A stretch of 64,000 bases of DNA from Oscillibacter valericigenes (GTDB lineage Bacteria > Bacillota > Clostridia > Oscillospirales > Oscillospiraceae): contig NZ_JACSNX010000007.1 of the NCBI RefSeq assembly GCF_016902445.1, positions 35,398 through 99,397 of the forward strand, read 5' to 3'. Made by a program: the position numbers and the translations under genes. Each line of letters begins with the position of its first letter. Positions within the stretch are counted from its first letter, which is position 1. The notes under the pieces are model-generated. The model was not told the DNA's origin, ran no database searches, and was given only the letters and a program-made list of their open reading frames with translations. This document shows positions 26,621-35,887 of the stretch, piece after piece.

Positions 26621-27124
26621 TCACCGGGCGGGAAGGAAAAAGGTCCAGGGCGCGGTGACGATTGCCAGGGCCAGGGCGGCCCGGTGGGCCTCCCGGTCTG
26701 TGAGCCCAGCGGCACGCAGGGGCTTTTTATCCAAATAGTAGATGCACACGCCGGCGATGGCCACGGCCGCCAAGGTCCAGAGGAAGGCCACTGGGTGCGA
26801 AAAGGGATCCCCCATGACGCCCTCCAGCCACTTCTGCCAGAAGGCGCGCCGGCGGCCGATGTTCATGTCCCACAGGATCAGCGCCAGAAGCAGCCAGGCC
26901 ACTCCGGCGGCGTCAGCGGCAAAGCCCCGCCACCAGACCCGCCACCAGAGGTACCTCATCAGCCGCCCCTTGTCCCGCCGTCCCAGGGCCAGCAGGGCGC
27001 ACAGCAGCACCTCCGTGTCGATCAACAGGTTGCCTGGCAAAAGGAGGAGCCACACCTGGGGAAAGATCCACAGCAGCCACAGCGGCAGGATCATGTTGTA
27101 GAGCCGGATTTCACGTTTCTCCAC
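26621..27124 (-). CDS. Small membrane protein (167 aa)
   Basis: A protein with three or four hydrophobic stretches (about 11-45, 65-85, 112-132, 145-165) and many Trp residues. The GTG start at 27124 follows GGAG and overlaps the end of the upstream membrane gene by 14 nt, indicating coupling. Family not recognised. Confidence 0.7.
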   Translation of the reverse strand: MEKREIRLYNMILPLWLLWIFPQVWLLLLPGNLLIDTEVLLCALLALGRRDKGRLMRYLWWRVWWRGFAADAAGVAWLLLALILWDMNIGRRRAFWQKWLEGVMGDPFSHPVAFLWTLAAVAIAGVCIYYLDKKPLRAAGLTDREAHRAALALAIVTAPWTFFLPAR

Positions 27125-27968
27125 AGCTGTGTCTCCTTACCCGCCTCACAAGAGCTCCCAGCAGGTTTCCCGCCAGGGTGAACACGAATGCCGCACCGGC
27201 CTGGAACAGGGCCGTGTAGTTGTAAACCAGGAACACGCAGGGCAGCGTCAGCACGCCGCAGGCCACTGGCAGCAGCAGGGCGACGCCGAACCGGCGGCCG
27301 GCGCTCCAGCCCACGGCCAGGCAGAAGAAGGGCAGCAGCAGATAGGGATAGAACAGCTGCGTCAACCCCGGGACGTCCGGCGGGTCTAGCAGTCTCAGCA
27401 GCAGCGGCAGCAGCAGCTCCAGCGCCCCAGCCAGCAGCAGATAGGGCTTCAACAGCCGTGCCTGCCAGACACCTCCGGCGGCCGGGCGGGCCAGCCCCAG
27501 CGCCCGGCGGATGGCGTCCAGCTCCGCCCGCCAGCGGAGATACCGCAGCAGCCAGACCACCAGGTACATCAGCCAGTAGATCCCCAGCAGCAGGAGCAGC
27601 CCCTGCCAGTTTGCCGGCGGCAGGCCGCATATCCAGCACACTCCTGCAAACAGGGCCGAGGAGCACAGCAGATGCGCCGCCGTCCGGGCCGCCACCGCAG
27701 TGCCCGGTCCCTCCATGGGCGGCACTGCCAGGCCAACCAAGGCCCCGAAGCCAAAGGCCAGTGCCAGCTCCAGGGCCAGCACCGCCGGGACAGGCCAGGC
27801 CAGGGCGTCCAGCACGGCCCGGCGGACCAGCAGGGGATCCTCCGGCGGCACCGCCAGGCTGCCGCGCCAGGCCACAAACAGCAGTACCGCCACCACAGCC
27901 AGCAGGCCGCACACCGCCGCCCACAGCAGCCGCTGCCGGTTCAGCGGCGTGAACATCCGGTTTTTCAC
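27111..27968 (-). CDS. Polytopic membrane protein (285 aa)
   Basis: A hydrophobic Leu/Ala-rich protein with about seven membrane segments. The start is taken as the GTG at 27968, which overlaps the stop of the LytTR gene (GTGA) and follows AAGGAGGTG. The gene is paired with a LytTR regulator, as is common for DUF3021-type membrane partners, but it is twice as long as that family and I do not recognise it. It may be the regulated or sensing partner. Confidence 0.7.
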   Translation of the reverse strand: MKNRMFTPLNRQRLLWAAVCGLLAVVAVLLFVAWRGSLAVPPEDPLLVRRAVLDALAWPVPAVLALELALAFGFGALVGLAVPPMEGPGTAVAARTAAHLLCSSALFAGVCWICGLPPANWQGLLLLLGIYWLMYLVVWLLRYLRWRAELDAIRRALGLARPAAGGVWQARLLKPYLLLAGALELLLPLLLRLLDPPDVPGLTQLFYPYLLLPFFCLAVGWSAGRRFGVALLLPVACGVLTLPCVFLVYNYTALFQAGAAFVFTLAGNLLGALVRRVRRHSCGET

Positions 27969-28405
27969 AGTCCCAACACCTCCTTGATCCGCTTCACATA
28001 CCGGCGGGAGGCCCAGCACACAGTCCCATCCGACAGCGTGATGCGGATGGTACCAGTGAGGGTCAGGTCCAGCGCCGTCACCTGCCTCAGATTGACGATC
28101 TCCGAGTGGGAGATCCGGGCGAACCGCAAGGCCGCCAGACGCTCCTCCAACTCGTACAGCCGCTGCCGGACAGTATAGAGCCCCGCTGCCGTCTGGGCTC
28201 GAACCTCCTTGTCCTCCCCATAAAAACGGAGGATGTCCGCCAAATTCAGAGGTGTCGCCTCCGCTCCCCGGAATCCCAGGACCGTCCCGTTTCCCTCCAC
28301 CAGGAGACGGGCCGCCAAGGCCTCTACTTCCGGCGTGGCCGCCGGGGCGTGGATCGTCACCTGGATATCTGTCCGTTCCGGCTCCAGTACCACATTTACT
28401 TTCAC
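27965..28405 (-). CDS. LytTR-family DNA-binding regulator
   Basis: A 146-aa stand-alone LytTR protein with no receiver domain. The C-terminal LytTR fold spans about 45-146, with FYGEDKEV, RFARISHSEIVNLRQV and the end motif SRRYVKRIKEVL. I place the start at a GTG (28405) behind AAAGGAGGGGG. It probably regulates its own operon together with the following membrane proteins. The first 40 residues are beta-rich and of unknown role. Confidence 0.88.
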   Translation of the reverse strand: MKVNVVLEPERTDIQVTIHAPAATPEVEALAARLLVEGNGTVLGFRGAEATPLNLADILRFYGEDKEVRAQTAAGLYTVRQRLYELEERLAALRFARISHSEIVNLRQVTALDLTLTGTIRITLSDGTVCWASRRYVKRIKEVLGL

Positions 28406-28508
28406 GACCCCCCCTCCTTTCAGACCCAGTATAGGAGATTTCTGCCGAACCGTCCAGGGTTTCCTGATCATTGGCGCCCAGCGGGTGACAGACGGCCGAA
28501 ACTTGGGC

Positions 28509-28536
28509 TTGACATTTTGGAAAACATCCGTATACT
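28509..28536 (+). promoter_or_regulatory. Promoter of psuK-psuG
   Basis: TTGACA (28509-28514), 16-bp spacer, TATACT (28531-28536), 48 nt before the psuK start. Confidence 0.8.
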
Positions 28537-28584
28537 AAGCATTAGATTAGTTATCTTAATTTTTGCTTACAAGGAGGCGGTGCC

Positions 28585-29670
28585 ATGACCCAGCGGGAAC
28601 GGCAGATCCTGAACTGGATCGAGGAAAATCCCCTGATCTCCCAGCAGGAGCTGGCGGAAAAGGCCGGCATCACCCGGTCCTCCGTGGCGGTGCACATCTC
28701 CAACCTGATGAAAAAGGGGTATATCACCGGCAAGGGGTATATCGTCCACACGGCGCCCTATGTGACGGTGGTGGGCGGCGTCAACATGGACATCGGCGGC
28801 TGGCCGTCGGGGGTGCCGGTGGGGCACGACTCCAATCCCGGTGCCGTGCGGATGAGTCTGGGCGGCGTGGGGCGGAACATCGCCCACAACATGAGCCTGC
28901 TGGGCCTGGACGTGCGGATGGTCACCGCCTTCGGCGACGACCTGTATGCCCAGAAGATCGCCGCCAGCTGCGGGGAGCTGGGCATCGACATCTCCCAGTC
29001 CCCGGTGATCCCGGAGGGACACACCTCCACCTATCTCTTCATCAACGACGAGAAGGGGGACATGCTGCTGGCGGTCAGCGACATGGACATCTACCGCCAC
29101 CTGACGCCCCAGCTGCTGTCCCAGCGGCAGAAGCTGCTGTCCGGCAGCCAGGTGCTGGTGATCGACACCAACATCCCGGCGGAGAGCATCGCGTATCTGG
29201 CGGAGAACTGCCACGTGCCCATCTTCGCCGACCCGGTCTCCACCGCCAAGGCGGTGAAGCTGCAGCCGGTGCTGGGCAAGCTCCACACCCTCAAGCCCAA
29301 CCGGATCGAGGCGGAGCTGCTGTCCGGCGTGGCCATCACCGACGAGGACAGTTTGAACGCTGCCGCTGACGCCCTGCTGGCCACCGGCCTGCACCGGGTG
29401 TTCATCTCCCTGGGGGGCGACGGCGTGTTCGCCGCCGACCGGTCCGGGGAGCGGATCCACCTGCCCGTCCTGCCGGCGGAGATGGTGAACACCACCGGCT
29501 GCGGGGACGCCTTCATGGCGGCCATCACCTGGGCCTATCTCCAGGGCACGGATCTGGAGGACACGGCAAAGGCGGGTCTCGCCGCCTCCGCCATCGCCAT
29601 GGAGGGGGCGGAGACCATCAACCCCGCCATGAGCGAGGGCGCTCTGCGGCAGCGCATGGCACAAAAATGA
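28585..29670 (+). CDS. psuK: Pseudouridine kinase with N-terminal helix-turn-helix
   Basis: A 361-aa protein. The N-terminal winged HTH (about 1-55, ISQQELAEKAGITRSSVAVHISNL) is fused to a PfkB kinase domain with GGVNMDIGG, GGVGRNIAHN and the catalytic motif NTTGCGDAFMAA. It phosphorylates pseudouridine to pseudouridine 5'-phosphate, used by PsuG encoded next. The HTH suggests substrate-dependent autoregulation, a common architecture for these kinases. Confidence 0.93.
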   Translation: MTQRERQILNWIEENPLISQQELAEKAGITRSSVAVHISNLMKKGYITGKGYIVHTAPYVTVVGGVNMDIGGWPSGVPVGHDSNPGAVRMSLGGVGRNIAHNMSLLGLDVRMVTAFGDDLYAQKIAASCGELGIDISQSPVIPEGHTSTYLFINDEKGDMLLAVSDMDIYRHLTPQLLSQRQKLLSGSQVLVIDTNIPAESIAYLAENCHVPIFADPVSTAKAVKLQPVLGKLHTLKPNRIEAELLSGVAITDEDSLNAAADALLATGLHRVFISLGGDGVFAADRSGERIHLPVLPAEMVNTTGCGDAFMAAITWAYLQGTDLEDTAKAGLAASAIAMEGAETINPAMSEGALRQRMAQK

Positions 29671-29758
29671 GGTAGAAGTGATGAGATAAGAAGATAAGAG
29701 CTTCGGTGTCCGGCGGAGCCGGACGATTTGAAATCGTTCCGCCTGCGGCGGAACACAT

Positions 29759-29820
29759 CAACTCCTAGCTCCTAGTTTCTAACTCCTAACTTCTAATTCC
29801 TCATTCCTAATTTCTAATTC
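29759..29820. repeat. Low-complexity TCCTAA/TTCTAA repeat tract
   Basis: Imperfect tandem units of the type AACTCCTAACTTCTAATT fill the psuK-psuG spacer. The same family recurs as an inverted pair at 45863-45895 and 45959-45990. The flanking 29671-29758 region also carries short inverted repeats (GTCCGG.CCGGAC and GTTCCGCC.GGCGGAAC). Confidence 0.75.
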
Positions 29821-29838
29821 AAATTTGGAGGTTTTATC

Positions 29839-30768
29839 ATGTCTCTCAACAAGTATCTCGACATCGCCCCTGAAGTGCAGAAGGCCCTGGACGAGGGCCG
29901 CCCCGTGGTGGCCCTGGAGTCCACCATCATCTCCCACGGCATGCCCTATCCCCAGAACGTGGAGACGGCCCTGAACGTGGAGAAGATCATCCGGGAGCAC
30001 GGCGCCACCCCCGCCACCATCGCCGTTATCGGCGGGCGGCTGAAGGCCGGCCTCTCTCCCGAGGAGATCGACTACCTGGGCAAGACCGGCACCGCCGTGG
30101 CCAAGGCCAGCCGCCGGGACCTGCCGGTGCTGGTGGCCGAGGGCAAGGACGGCGCCACCACCGTCACCACCACCATGATCATCGCCCACATGGCCGGCAT
30201 CTCCGTGTTCGCCACCGGCGGCATCGGCGGTGTGCATCGCGGCGCTCAGCAGACCTTTGACATCTCCGCCGACCTGGAGGAGCTGGCCCACACCCCCGTC
30301 ATGGTGGTCTGCGCCGGCGCCAAGTCCATCCTGGACCTGGGGCTGACCCTGGAGTATCTGGAGACCCACGGCGTGCCCGTCATCGGCTACGGCACCCGTG
30401 AGCTGCCCGCCTTCTACACCCGCAAGAGCGGCTTTGCCGTGGACTATGAGATCGACACCCCGGAGGAGCTGGCCCGCGCCTTCTATGTCAAGCAGGACAT
30501 GGGCCTGGGCGGCGGCATGCTGGTGACCAACCCCATCCCGGAGGAATTCTCCATGGACGCGGACGTCATCAACAAGGCCATCGACGAGGCCGTGGAAGAG
30601 GCCAACGCCCAGGGCATTCACGGCAAGGAGACCACCCCCTTCCTGCTGGCCAAGATCAAGGATCTCACCGGCGGCGACTCCCTGGCCTCCAACATCCAGC
30701 TGGTGTACAACAACGCCAGGCTGGCCGCTGCCACCGCTGTGGAGCTCAGCAAGCTTGCCAAAAACTGA
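29839..30768 (+). CDS. psuG: Pseudouridine-5'-phosphate glycosidase
   Basis: A 309-aa enzyme that splits pseudouridine 5'-phosphate into uracil and ribose 5-phosphate. Family signatures: ALESTIISHGMPYPQN, GKDGATTVTTTM with the catalytic Lys region, FATGGIGGVHRGA and GGGMLVTNPIP. Full length. It is downstream of psuK and follows GGAGG; a terminator at 30786-30816 ends the unit. Confidence 0.97.
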   Translation: MSLNKYLDIAPEVQKALDEGRPVVALESTIISHGMPYPQNVETALNVEKIIREHGATPATIAVIGGRLKAGLSPEEIDYLGKTGTAVAKASRRDLPVLVAEGKDGATTVTTTMIIAHMAGISVFATGGIGGVHRGAQQTFDISADLEELAHTPVMVVCAGAKSILDLGLTLEYLETHGVPVIGYGTRELPAFYTRKSGFAVDYEIDTPEELARAFYVKQDMGLGGGMLVTNPIPEEFSMDADVINKAIDEAVEEANAQGIHGKETTPFLLAKIKDLTGGDSLASNIQLVYNNARLAAATAVELSKLAKN

Positions 30769-30785
30769 AACTTCTGCTACACTGG

Positions 30786-30816
30786 ACTGGCCGGGAGCTC
30801 CCCGGCCAGTCTTTTT
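30786..30816 (+). terminator. Terminator after psuG
   Basis: Stem ACTGGCCGGG/CCCGGCCAGT followed by CTTTTT. Confidence 0.92.
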
Positions 30817-30837
30817 GCAGTTGCAGGAGGGTCCACT

Positions 30838-31191
30838 ATGGAGGAAAAGACGCTCTATTTGCCGGAGGCACAAACCGATACGGTCTGGGCATTCATCGGT
30901 TCCCCCTGGGGACTGCTGGCCGGCTGGCTGATACTCATCAATATCGTGACGTTCGTGGTCTTCGGCTTGGATAAGCTCCTGGCCAAGCACCCCCGGTTCC
31001 GCCAGCGGGTGCCGGAGAAGAATCTCCTGCTGCTGGCCGTGGTGGGCGGCAGCGTGGGCGCCCTGCTGGGCATGCTGGTCTTCCGCCACAAGACGCTCCA
31101 CCGGGTGTTCCGGGTGGGCGTGCCGGTGATCCTGGCCGTGCAGCTCCTGCTGGCGGCGGCCATCGCCCTGTACTGGAATTTCCTGCGGTGA
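30838..31191 (+). CDS. DUF1294 membrane protein
   Basis: A 117-aa protein with three or four hydrophobic segments and the DUF1294 pattern: VVFGLDKLLAK, RVPEKNLLLL, GGSVGALLGM and FRHKT. Function of the family is unknown. The start follows GCAGGAGG; it is a single-gene unit between two terminators. Confidence 0.88.
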   Translation: MEEKTLYLPEAQTDTVWAFIGSPWGLLAGWLILINIVTFVVFGLDKLLAKHPRFRQRVPEKNLLLLAVVGGSVGALLGMLVFRHKTLHRVFRVGVPVILAVQLLLAAAIALYWNFLR

Positions 31192-31202
31192 TCCCGCTTT
31201 CA

Positions 31203-31236
31203 AAAAGCCCCGCCTCACAGAAGAGGCGGGGCTTTT
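31203..31236. terminator. Bidirectional terminator
   Basis: AAAAGCCCCGCCTC/GAGGCGGGGCTTTT lies between converging genes and has A/T runs on both sides, so it serves both strands. Confidence 0.93.
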
Positions 31237-31243
31237 GCGCATT

Positions 31244-32176
31244 TCAGGCGGGCAGCACCTGCCGCAGCAGGGACACAGCCTGATCCAGGGCTTCCTCCAG
31301 CGGGATGGTGTAGTCCTCCTGCTCGATGCTGAGGGGGCCGTCATAGCCGCAGTCCCGCAGAGTCTCCAGGAAGCGGCGCCACCAGGCGGCGTCGTGGCCC
31401 CGGCCGGGGGTGACGAAGTTCCAGGACCGGGAGGCGAATTCCAGCACGCCCTTGGTGTCCAGCAGGGTGTTCTGTCCGGCGGCCTTCTCCAGCCGGACAT
31501 CCTTGATGTGGACATGGTAGATGCAGTCCGACAGGGCCCTGGCCACCTCCAGGGGGTCCGCCCCCATCCAGAAGAGATGGCTGGGGTCCAGATTCACCCC
31601 CAGGATGTCCCCGCCCGCCTCACACTGCAGGCGGCGGAGGGTCTCCACATTGTACACCAGCTGCCAGCCGTGGAACTCCAGGGCGATGTGCCGCACCCCG
31701 TGGTCCCGGGCCCGGGCGGCCAGGTCTTTCCACACCGGGACGGCCGCCTGCCACTGATACCGCAGGATCTCCTCCGTCTCCGGCGGCCAGGAGGTGACGA
31801 TCCACGTGGGGGTCCGGTCCTCCGGGCTGCCGCCGGGCAGGCCGCTCATCATGACCACAGTGTCCAGGCCCAGCTGCTCCGCCAGCAGAAAGGTCCCCTC
31901 CGCCACCGCCCGGTCCCGGGCTCCCTTCTCTCCCGGAAACAGGGGATTGCCGGAGCAGTTCAGGGCGGAGACGGTCAGGCCGTTTTCCGCCAGCGTGTCC
32001 AGCAGCCGGTGCCGGGCGCCGGCGTCAGCGGTCAGCTTCTCCAGATCCACATGGGGCGCCGGGGACCAGTTGCCGCAGCCCAGCTCCACCTGCTCCAGCC
32101 CCAGTCTCCGGCAGACGGCGGCCGCCTCCTCCAGGGAGCGGTCCGCCAGGCAGTCGGTCACCAAACCAAGCTTCAT
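31244..32176 (-). CDS. Sugar phosphate isomerase/epimerase-like TIM-barrel protein
   Basis: A 310-aa protein of the xylose-isomerase-like AP endonuclease 2 superfamily. Metal-ligand candidates are Glu in ALEFHGWQLV, Asp/His in NLDPSHLFWMG, His in YHVHIKD and the late Glu in LSIEQED. Such enzymes isomerise or epimerise keto-sugars; the substrate is unknown. The start at 32176 follows AGGAGG. Confidence 0.85.
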   Translation of the reverse strand: MKLGLVTDCLADRSLEEAAAVCRRLGLEQVELGCGNWSPAPHVDLEKLTADAGARHRLLDTLAENGLTVSALNCSGNPLFPGEKGARDRAVAEGTFLLAEQLGLDTVVMMSGLPGGSPEDRTPTWIVTSWPPETEEILRYQWQAAVPVWKDLAARARDHGVRHIALEFHGWQLVYNVETLRRLQCEAGGDILGVNLDPSHLFWMGADPLEVARALSDCIYHVHIKDVRLEKAAGQNTLLDTKGVLEFASRSWNFVTPGRGHDAAWWRRFLETLRDCGYDGPLSIEQEDYTIPLEEALDQAVSLLRQVLPA

Positions 32177-32253
32177 CGTCTCGTCCTCCTGACATGGGTG
32201 GTATAGCCTGATGATATCAGATTCCCGCCTTCGGCGCAATCCCGAACTGGAGC

Positions 32254-32282
32254 TTGACGGCGGCGGTTTTGGGTTGTATGGT
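32254..32282 (+). promoter_or_regulatory. Promoter of the HIT gene
   Basis: TTGACG (32254-32259), 17-bp spacer, TATGGT (32277-32282), 46 nt before the start codon. Confidence 0.65.
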
Positions 32283-32328
32283 AGTAGGGGGAAATTTTTC
32301 CCGTATTCTGACAAAAGGAGATTTCGCC

Positions 32329-32751
32329 ATGGGTTGCTTTTACTGCGATGAACACCACGAGGGCCGCGAGGCCATCATGTACAAGGTCGGCGAGATGGAG
32401 GCCGGCGTGCTGTATCTCTTCAAGGACCAGGCCCACAAGGGCCGCTGCGCGCTGGCGCTGAAGAACCACCGGAAGGAGCTGTGCGAATGTGAGCCGGAAG
32501 AGCTGTCCGCCTTTGCCCGGGACCTGGCCCGCGCCTCCGGTGCGGTGAAGGAGCTGTGGGGCTGCGACAAGATCAACCTGGGCTCCTTCGGCGACACCAA
32601 TCCCCACCTGCACTTCCACATCGTCCCCAAGTACGAAAACGGGTTCGAGTTCGGCGGCGCCTTCGCCATCACGAATCCGGAGCCGGTGTTCCTCTCCGAG
32701 GAGGCATATCAGGAGATGATCGCCGCCCTGCGGGAGAAGCTGGGGATGTGA
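32329..32751 (+). CDS. HIT family nucleotide hydrolase/transferase
   Basis: A 140-aa histidine-triad protein with the motif PHLHFHIVP (HxHxH) near residue 90. An N-terminal CFYC pair may bind metal. HIT proteins hydrolyse nucleoside phosphoramidates or dinucleotides. The start follows AAAAGGAG. It is separated by 140 nt from pyk. Confidence 0.9.
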   Translation: MGCFYCDEHHEGREAIMYKVGEMEAGVLYLFKDQAHKGRCALALKNHRKELCECEPEELSAFARDLARASGAVKELWGCDKINLGSFGDTNPHLHFHIVPKYENGFEFGGAFAITNPEPVFLSEEAYQEMIAALREKLGM

Positions 32752-32891
32752 GTCTCTTCGGCGGAAAAGCGTCTTTGGAGAATCTGCTCATTTTTTTAAC
32801 AACTTTCCGCTTTTTTGCCGATGCGGTCTGTGATAGACTGTTTTCTGAAGTTTGACCGTGTATGCCTTTTGACCGAGAGGTGAATCATTCA

Positions 32892-34634
32892 ATGAACAGA
32901 AAGACCAAGATCGTATGCACGCTGGGTCCCGCCACCGACGGGGACGGGATCCTGCGGCAGATGCTGGAAGCGGGCATGAACGTGGCCCGGTTCAACTTTT
33001 CCCACGGCAGCCATGAAGAACACAAGCGCCGCCTGGACGCCCTGAAGGCCCTGCGGCAGGAGCTGGATCTCCCTGTGGCCGCCATGCTGGACACCAAGGG
33101 ACCGGAGGTCCGGCTGAAGTCCTTCGCCGGCGGGACCGTGGAGCTGAAGGCCGGCCGGGAGTTCACCCTGACCACCCGGGACGTGACCGGGGATGACACC
33201 ATCTGCTCCGTCACCTACGCGGACCTGCCGGGAGACGTGAAGGCCGGCGGCACCATCCTGCTGGACGACGGTCTGGTGCGCCTGACGGTGCTGGAGACCA
33301 CCGACACCGAGATCCGCTGCCGGGTGGAGAACAGCGGCACCATGAAGAACAACAAGGGCGTCAACGTGCCGGGCGTCCGGCTGTCCATGCCCTATATGAG
33401 CCAGCGGGACCGGGACGACATCCTTTTCGGCGTGGAGCAGGGCTTCGACTTCATCGCCGCCAGCTTCGTCCGCACCGCCGCCGACGTGCGGGAGATCCGC
33501 CGGCTGCTGGACGAGGCCGGCTCCGCCATCAAGATCATCGCCAAAATCGAAAACCAGGAGGGCGTCAACAACCTGCCGGACATCCTGTCCGTGGCGGACG
33601 GCATCATGGTGGCCCGGGGCGACATGGGCGTGGAGATCGACTTCACGGAGATCCCCATCATCCAGAAAAACATGATCGCCCAGTGCGTGGCCTGCGGCAA
33701 GCCGGTCATCACCGCCACGCAGATGCTGGACTCCATGATGGAAAATCCCCGCCCCACCCGGGCAGAGATCACCGACGTGGCCAACGCCATCTACGACGGC
33801 ACCTCTGCCATCATGCTCTCGGGTGAGACCGCCGCCGGAAAATACCCGGTGGAAGCCGTTCACACCATGGACGCCATCGCCCGGCGGACCGAGGCCAACA
33901 TCGACTTCAACAAGCCTGTCCGCAAAAGCGGCCGGGCCAAGCTCTCCATCACCGCCGCCACGGCCCACGCCGCCTGCACCACGGCGCTGGACATCGGGGC
34001 GGACGCCATCCTCACCGTCAGCCAGCGGGGCATCACAGCCCAGATGGTCAGCAGCTTCCGGCCCAGCACCATGGTGGTGGCGCTGCTGCTGAATCCCCAG
34101 GTCCAGCGGCAGATGGCCCTTTACTGGGGCGTGGAGCCCATCACCATGCCCTATGCCAGCAGCACCGATGAGCTGGTGGACTTTGCCGTCCAGGCGGCGG
34201 AGGCCTCCGGACTGGTTTCTCAGGGCGACCTGGTGGTTGTCACCGCCGGTGTTCCGGTGGGCGTCTCCGGGACCACCAATATGATCCGTGTCCAGCAGGT
34301 GGGCGGCGCGCTGCTCAACGCCGTGGGCGTGGGCGACCGGAAAGCCTCCGGTCCCCTGTGCGTGTGCCGGGTGCCGGAAGAGGTGGCCGAAAAGTTCCGC
34401 CCCGGCGACGTGCTGGTGGTGCCTTACACCACCAACGACCTGCTGCCCTACATCCGGCAGGCCGCCGCCGTCATCAGCGAGGAGGCCAGCGCCGACAGCC
34501 ACACCGCCACGGTGGGACTGACTCTGGACATCCCGGTGATCGTGGGCGCCGTGGGCGCCACCCAGCGTCTGACGGACGGCACCATGGTGTCCGTGGACTG
34601 CGCCCGGGGCGTGGTCCAGACGCTGCCCCAGTGA
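32892..34634 (+). CDS. pyk: Pyruvate kinase with C-terminal PEP-utilising-like domain
   Basis: A 580-aa glycolytic enzyme converting PEP and ADP to pyruvate and ATP. It shows RKTKIVCTLGPA, LDTKGPEVR, the active-site segment IKIIAKIENQEGV and MVARGDMGVE, with TATQMLDSM. The last 100 residues form the extra phosphohistidine-like domain found in Bacillus-type enzymes. The start at 32892 follows GAGAGGTG. A terminator at 34655-34691 ends the gene. Confidence 0.97.
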   Translation: MNRKTKIVCTLGPATDGDGILRQMLEAGMNVARFNFSHGSHEEHKRRLDALKALRQELDLPVAAMLDTKGPEVRLKSFAGGTVELKAGREFTLTTRDVTGDDTICSVTYADLPGDVKAGGTILLDDGLVRLTVLETTDTEIRCRVENSGTMKNNKGVNVPGVRLSMPYMSQRDRDDILFGVEQGFDFIAASFVRTAADVREIRRLLDEAGSAIKIIAKIENQEGVNNLPDILSVADGIMVARGDMGVEIDFTEIPIIQKNMIAQCVACGKPVITATQMLDSMMENPRPTRAEITDVANAIYDGTSAIMLSGETAAGKYPVEAVHTMDAIARRTEANIDFNKPVRKSGRAKLSITAATAHAACTTALDIGADAILTVSQRGITAQMVSSFRPSTMVVALLLNPQVQRQMALYWGVEPITMPYASSTDELVDFAVQAAEASGLVSQGDLVVVTAGVPVGVSGTTNMIRVQQVGGALLNAVGVGDRKASGPLCVCRVPEEVAEKFRPGDVLVVPYTTNDLLPYIRQAAAVISEEASADSHTATVGLTLDIPVIVGAVGATQRLTDGTMVSVDCARGVVQTLPQ

Positions 34635-34654
34635 TCCCTGCACGACAGAAAGAG

Positions 34655-34691
34655 AGCCGTCCCGGCGCCTGAAGCGCCGGGACGGCTTTTT
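34655..34691 (+). terminator. Terminator after pyk
   Basis: Stem AGCCGTCCCGGCGC/GCGCCGGGACGGCT followed by TTTTG. Confidence 0.9.
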
Positions 34692-34801
34692 GCCGCCCTT
34701 CGACGGGATCTGGAATGACCACAGGATCTCCCACGGAAGAAATAAGTCCTCCCGTGGGAATACAAGGATTTTCACATGCAGATGTACCCGGACGGACCGT
34801 C

Positions 34802-35848
34802 TCAGGCCCGGACGTGATGCTGCCGCACCGCCGCCGGCTGCGCCTCCGGCAGGATCTCCATCCGCCGGTAGACCTCCCGGAGCTGCTCGCCCATAGCGGC
34901 CATGCTCCGCTCCTCCGCCACCCGGCGGCCTGCTTCCGTCAGATCCGGCAGGGTCCCGTCCAGCAGGCCCGTCACCCGCTGCCGGAAGGCGGCGGTGTTG
35001 TCCGCCTTGTAGACGTTTTTGCCGTCCCGCAGCCAGCCGGCATACACCGGGATGTCCCGCACCACCGTTGGGATGCCGCAGGCCAGGGCCTCCAGCACCA
35101 CGATCCCCTCCGTCTCTTCATGGCTCATGAAGGCAAAGGCATCCGCGCCGCAGTATGCCTCCCGCAGGGTCTCCCGGTCCACAAAGCCGGCAAAGGTCAC
35201 GTTCTCCGGCGCCTGCTCCATGGCCTCCCGGACCTCCGCCGGGATCAGGCAGGGATCGGTCCAGCCGAACCAGAGGAAGCGGACGTCCGGCATCTGCGCC
35301 GCCAGGTCCAAAAACTCCGGCAGCCCCTTCCGGGCAATGGTGTGGCCCACAGAGATGACGGCCCGCTCCCCTTCTTGGAGGCCCCACCGGCGGCGGAAGC
35401 TCGCCCGCCGGGACGGGTCCGGGGCAAAGAAGTCCGTGTCCACACCGTTGGAGATGCTGTACACCGGGGGTTTCAGGCCGTAGCCCTCCAGCAGACGGCG
35501 GGAGTAATCCGTGGGCGTCAGCACCACGTCTCCCAGGCCGTAGCAGAAGGTGATCCACCGCCGGAACAGGGGCGCCAGCTTGTCCGACCCCCGGAAGGAG
35601 CCCCGGAAATCCTCCATGGTGGAATGGCCGTAATAGACCACCTTCCGCCCCAGGAGCTTGGCCGCCAGTGCCGCCAGCACCGAGTCCGGCAGCACGGTGT
35701 TGATATGGACGGCCCCCGCTTTCTGGAGCCAGTGGTGGGTGGTCTCGATCCGGGCCCGGCGCAGCATCTCCCGCTGGTGGAAGATGGCCTGTCCCACACC
35801 GCTTTTGCCCACCAGGCGCAGGCCGCCGCCATAGATGAAAACGCGCAT
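34802..35848 (-). CDS. GT4 glycosyltransferase (second in glycolipid-type operon)
   Basis: A 348-aa GT-B glycosyltransferase. The N-terminal acceptor domain starts RVFIYGGGLRLVGKSGVG. The nucleotide-sugar domain has ISNGVDTDFF, SVGHTIARKG and the EX7E region HEETEGIVVLEALACG. It lies 39 nt after a DedA/TVP38-type membrane protein and probably extends a sugar on a membrane lipid. The acceptor is inferred from the operon partner, a diacylglycerol-glucosyltransferase-like protein. Confidence 0.88.
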   Translation of the reverse strand: MRVFIYGGGLRLVGKSGVGQAIFHQREMLRRARIETTHHWLQKAGAVHINTVLPDSVLAALAAKLLGRKVVYYGHSTMEDFRGSFRGSDKLAPLFRRWITFCYGLGDVVLTPTDYSRRLLEGYGLKPPVYSISNGVDTDFFAPDPSRRASFRRRWGLQEGERAVISVGHTIARKGLPEFLDLAAQMPDVRFLWFGWTDPCLIPAEVREAMEQAPENVTFAGFVDRETLREAYCGADAFAFMSHEETEGIVVLEALACGIPTVVRDIPVYAGWLRDGKNVYKADNTAAFRQRVTGLLDGTLPDLTEAGRRVAEERSMAAMGEQLREVYRRMEILPEAQPAAVRQHHVRA

Positions 35849-35887
35849 GAGTCTCTCCTTTATCGCTCCGCCTTCCGGCGGATGTTT

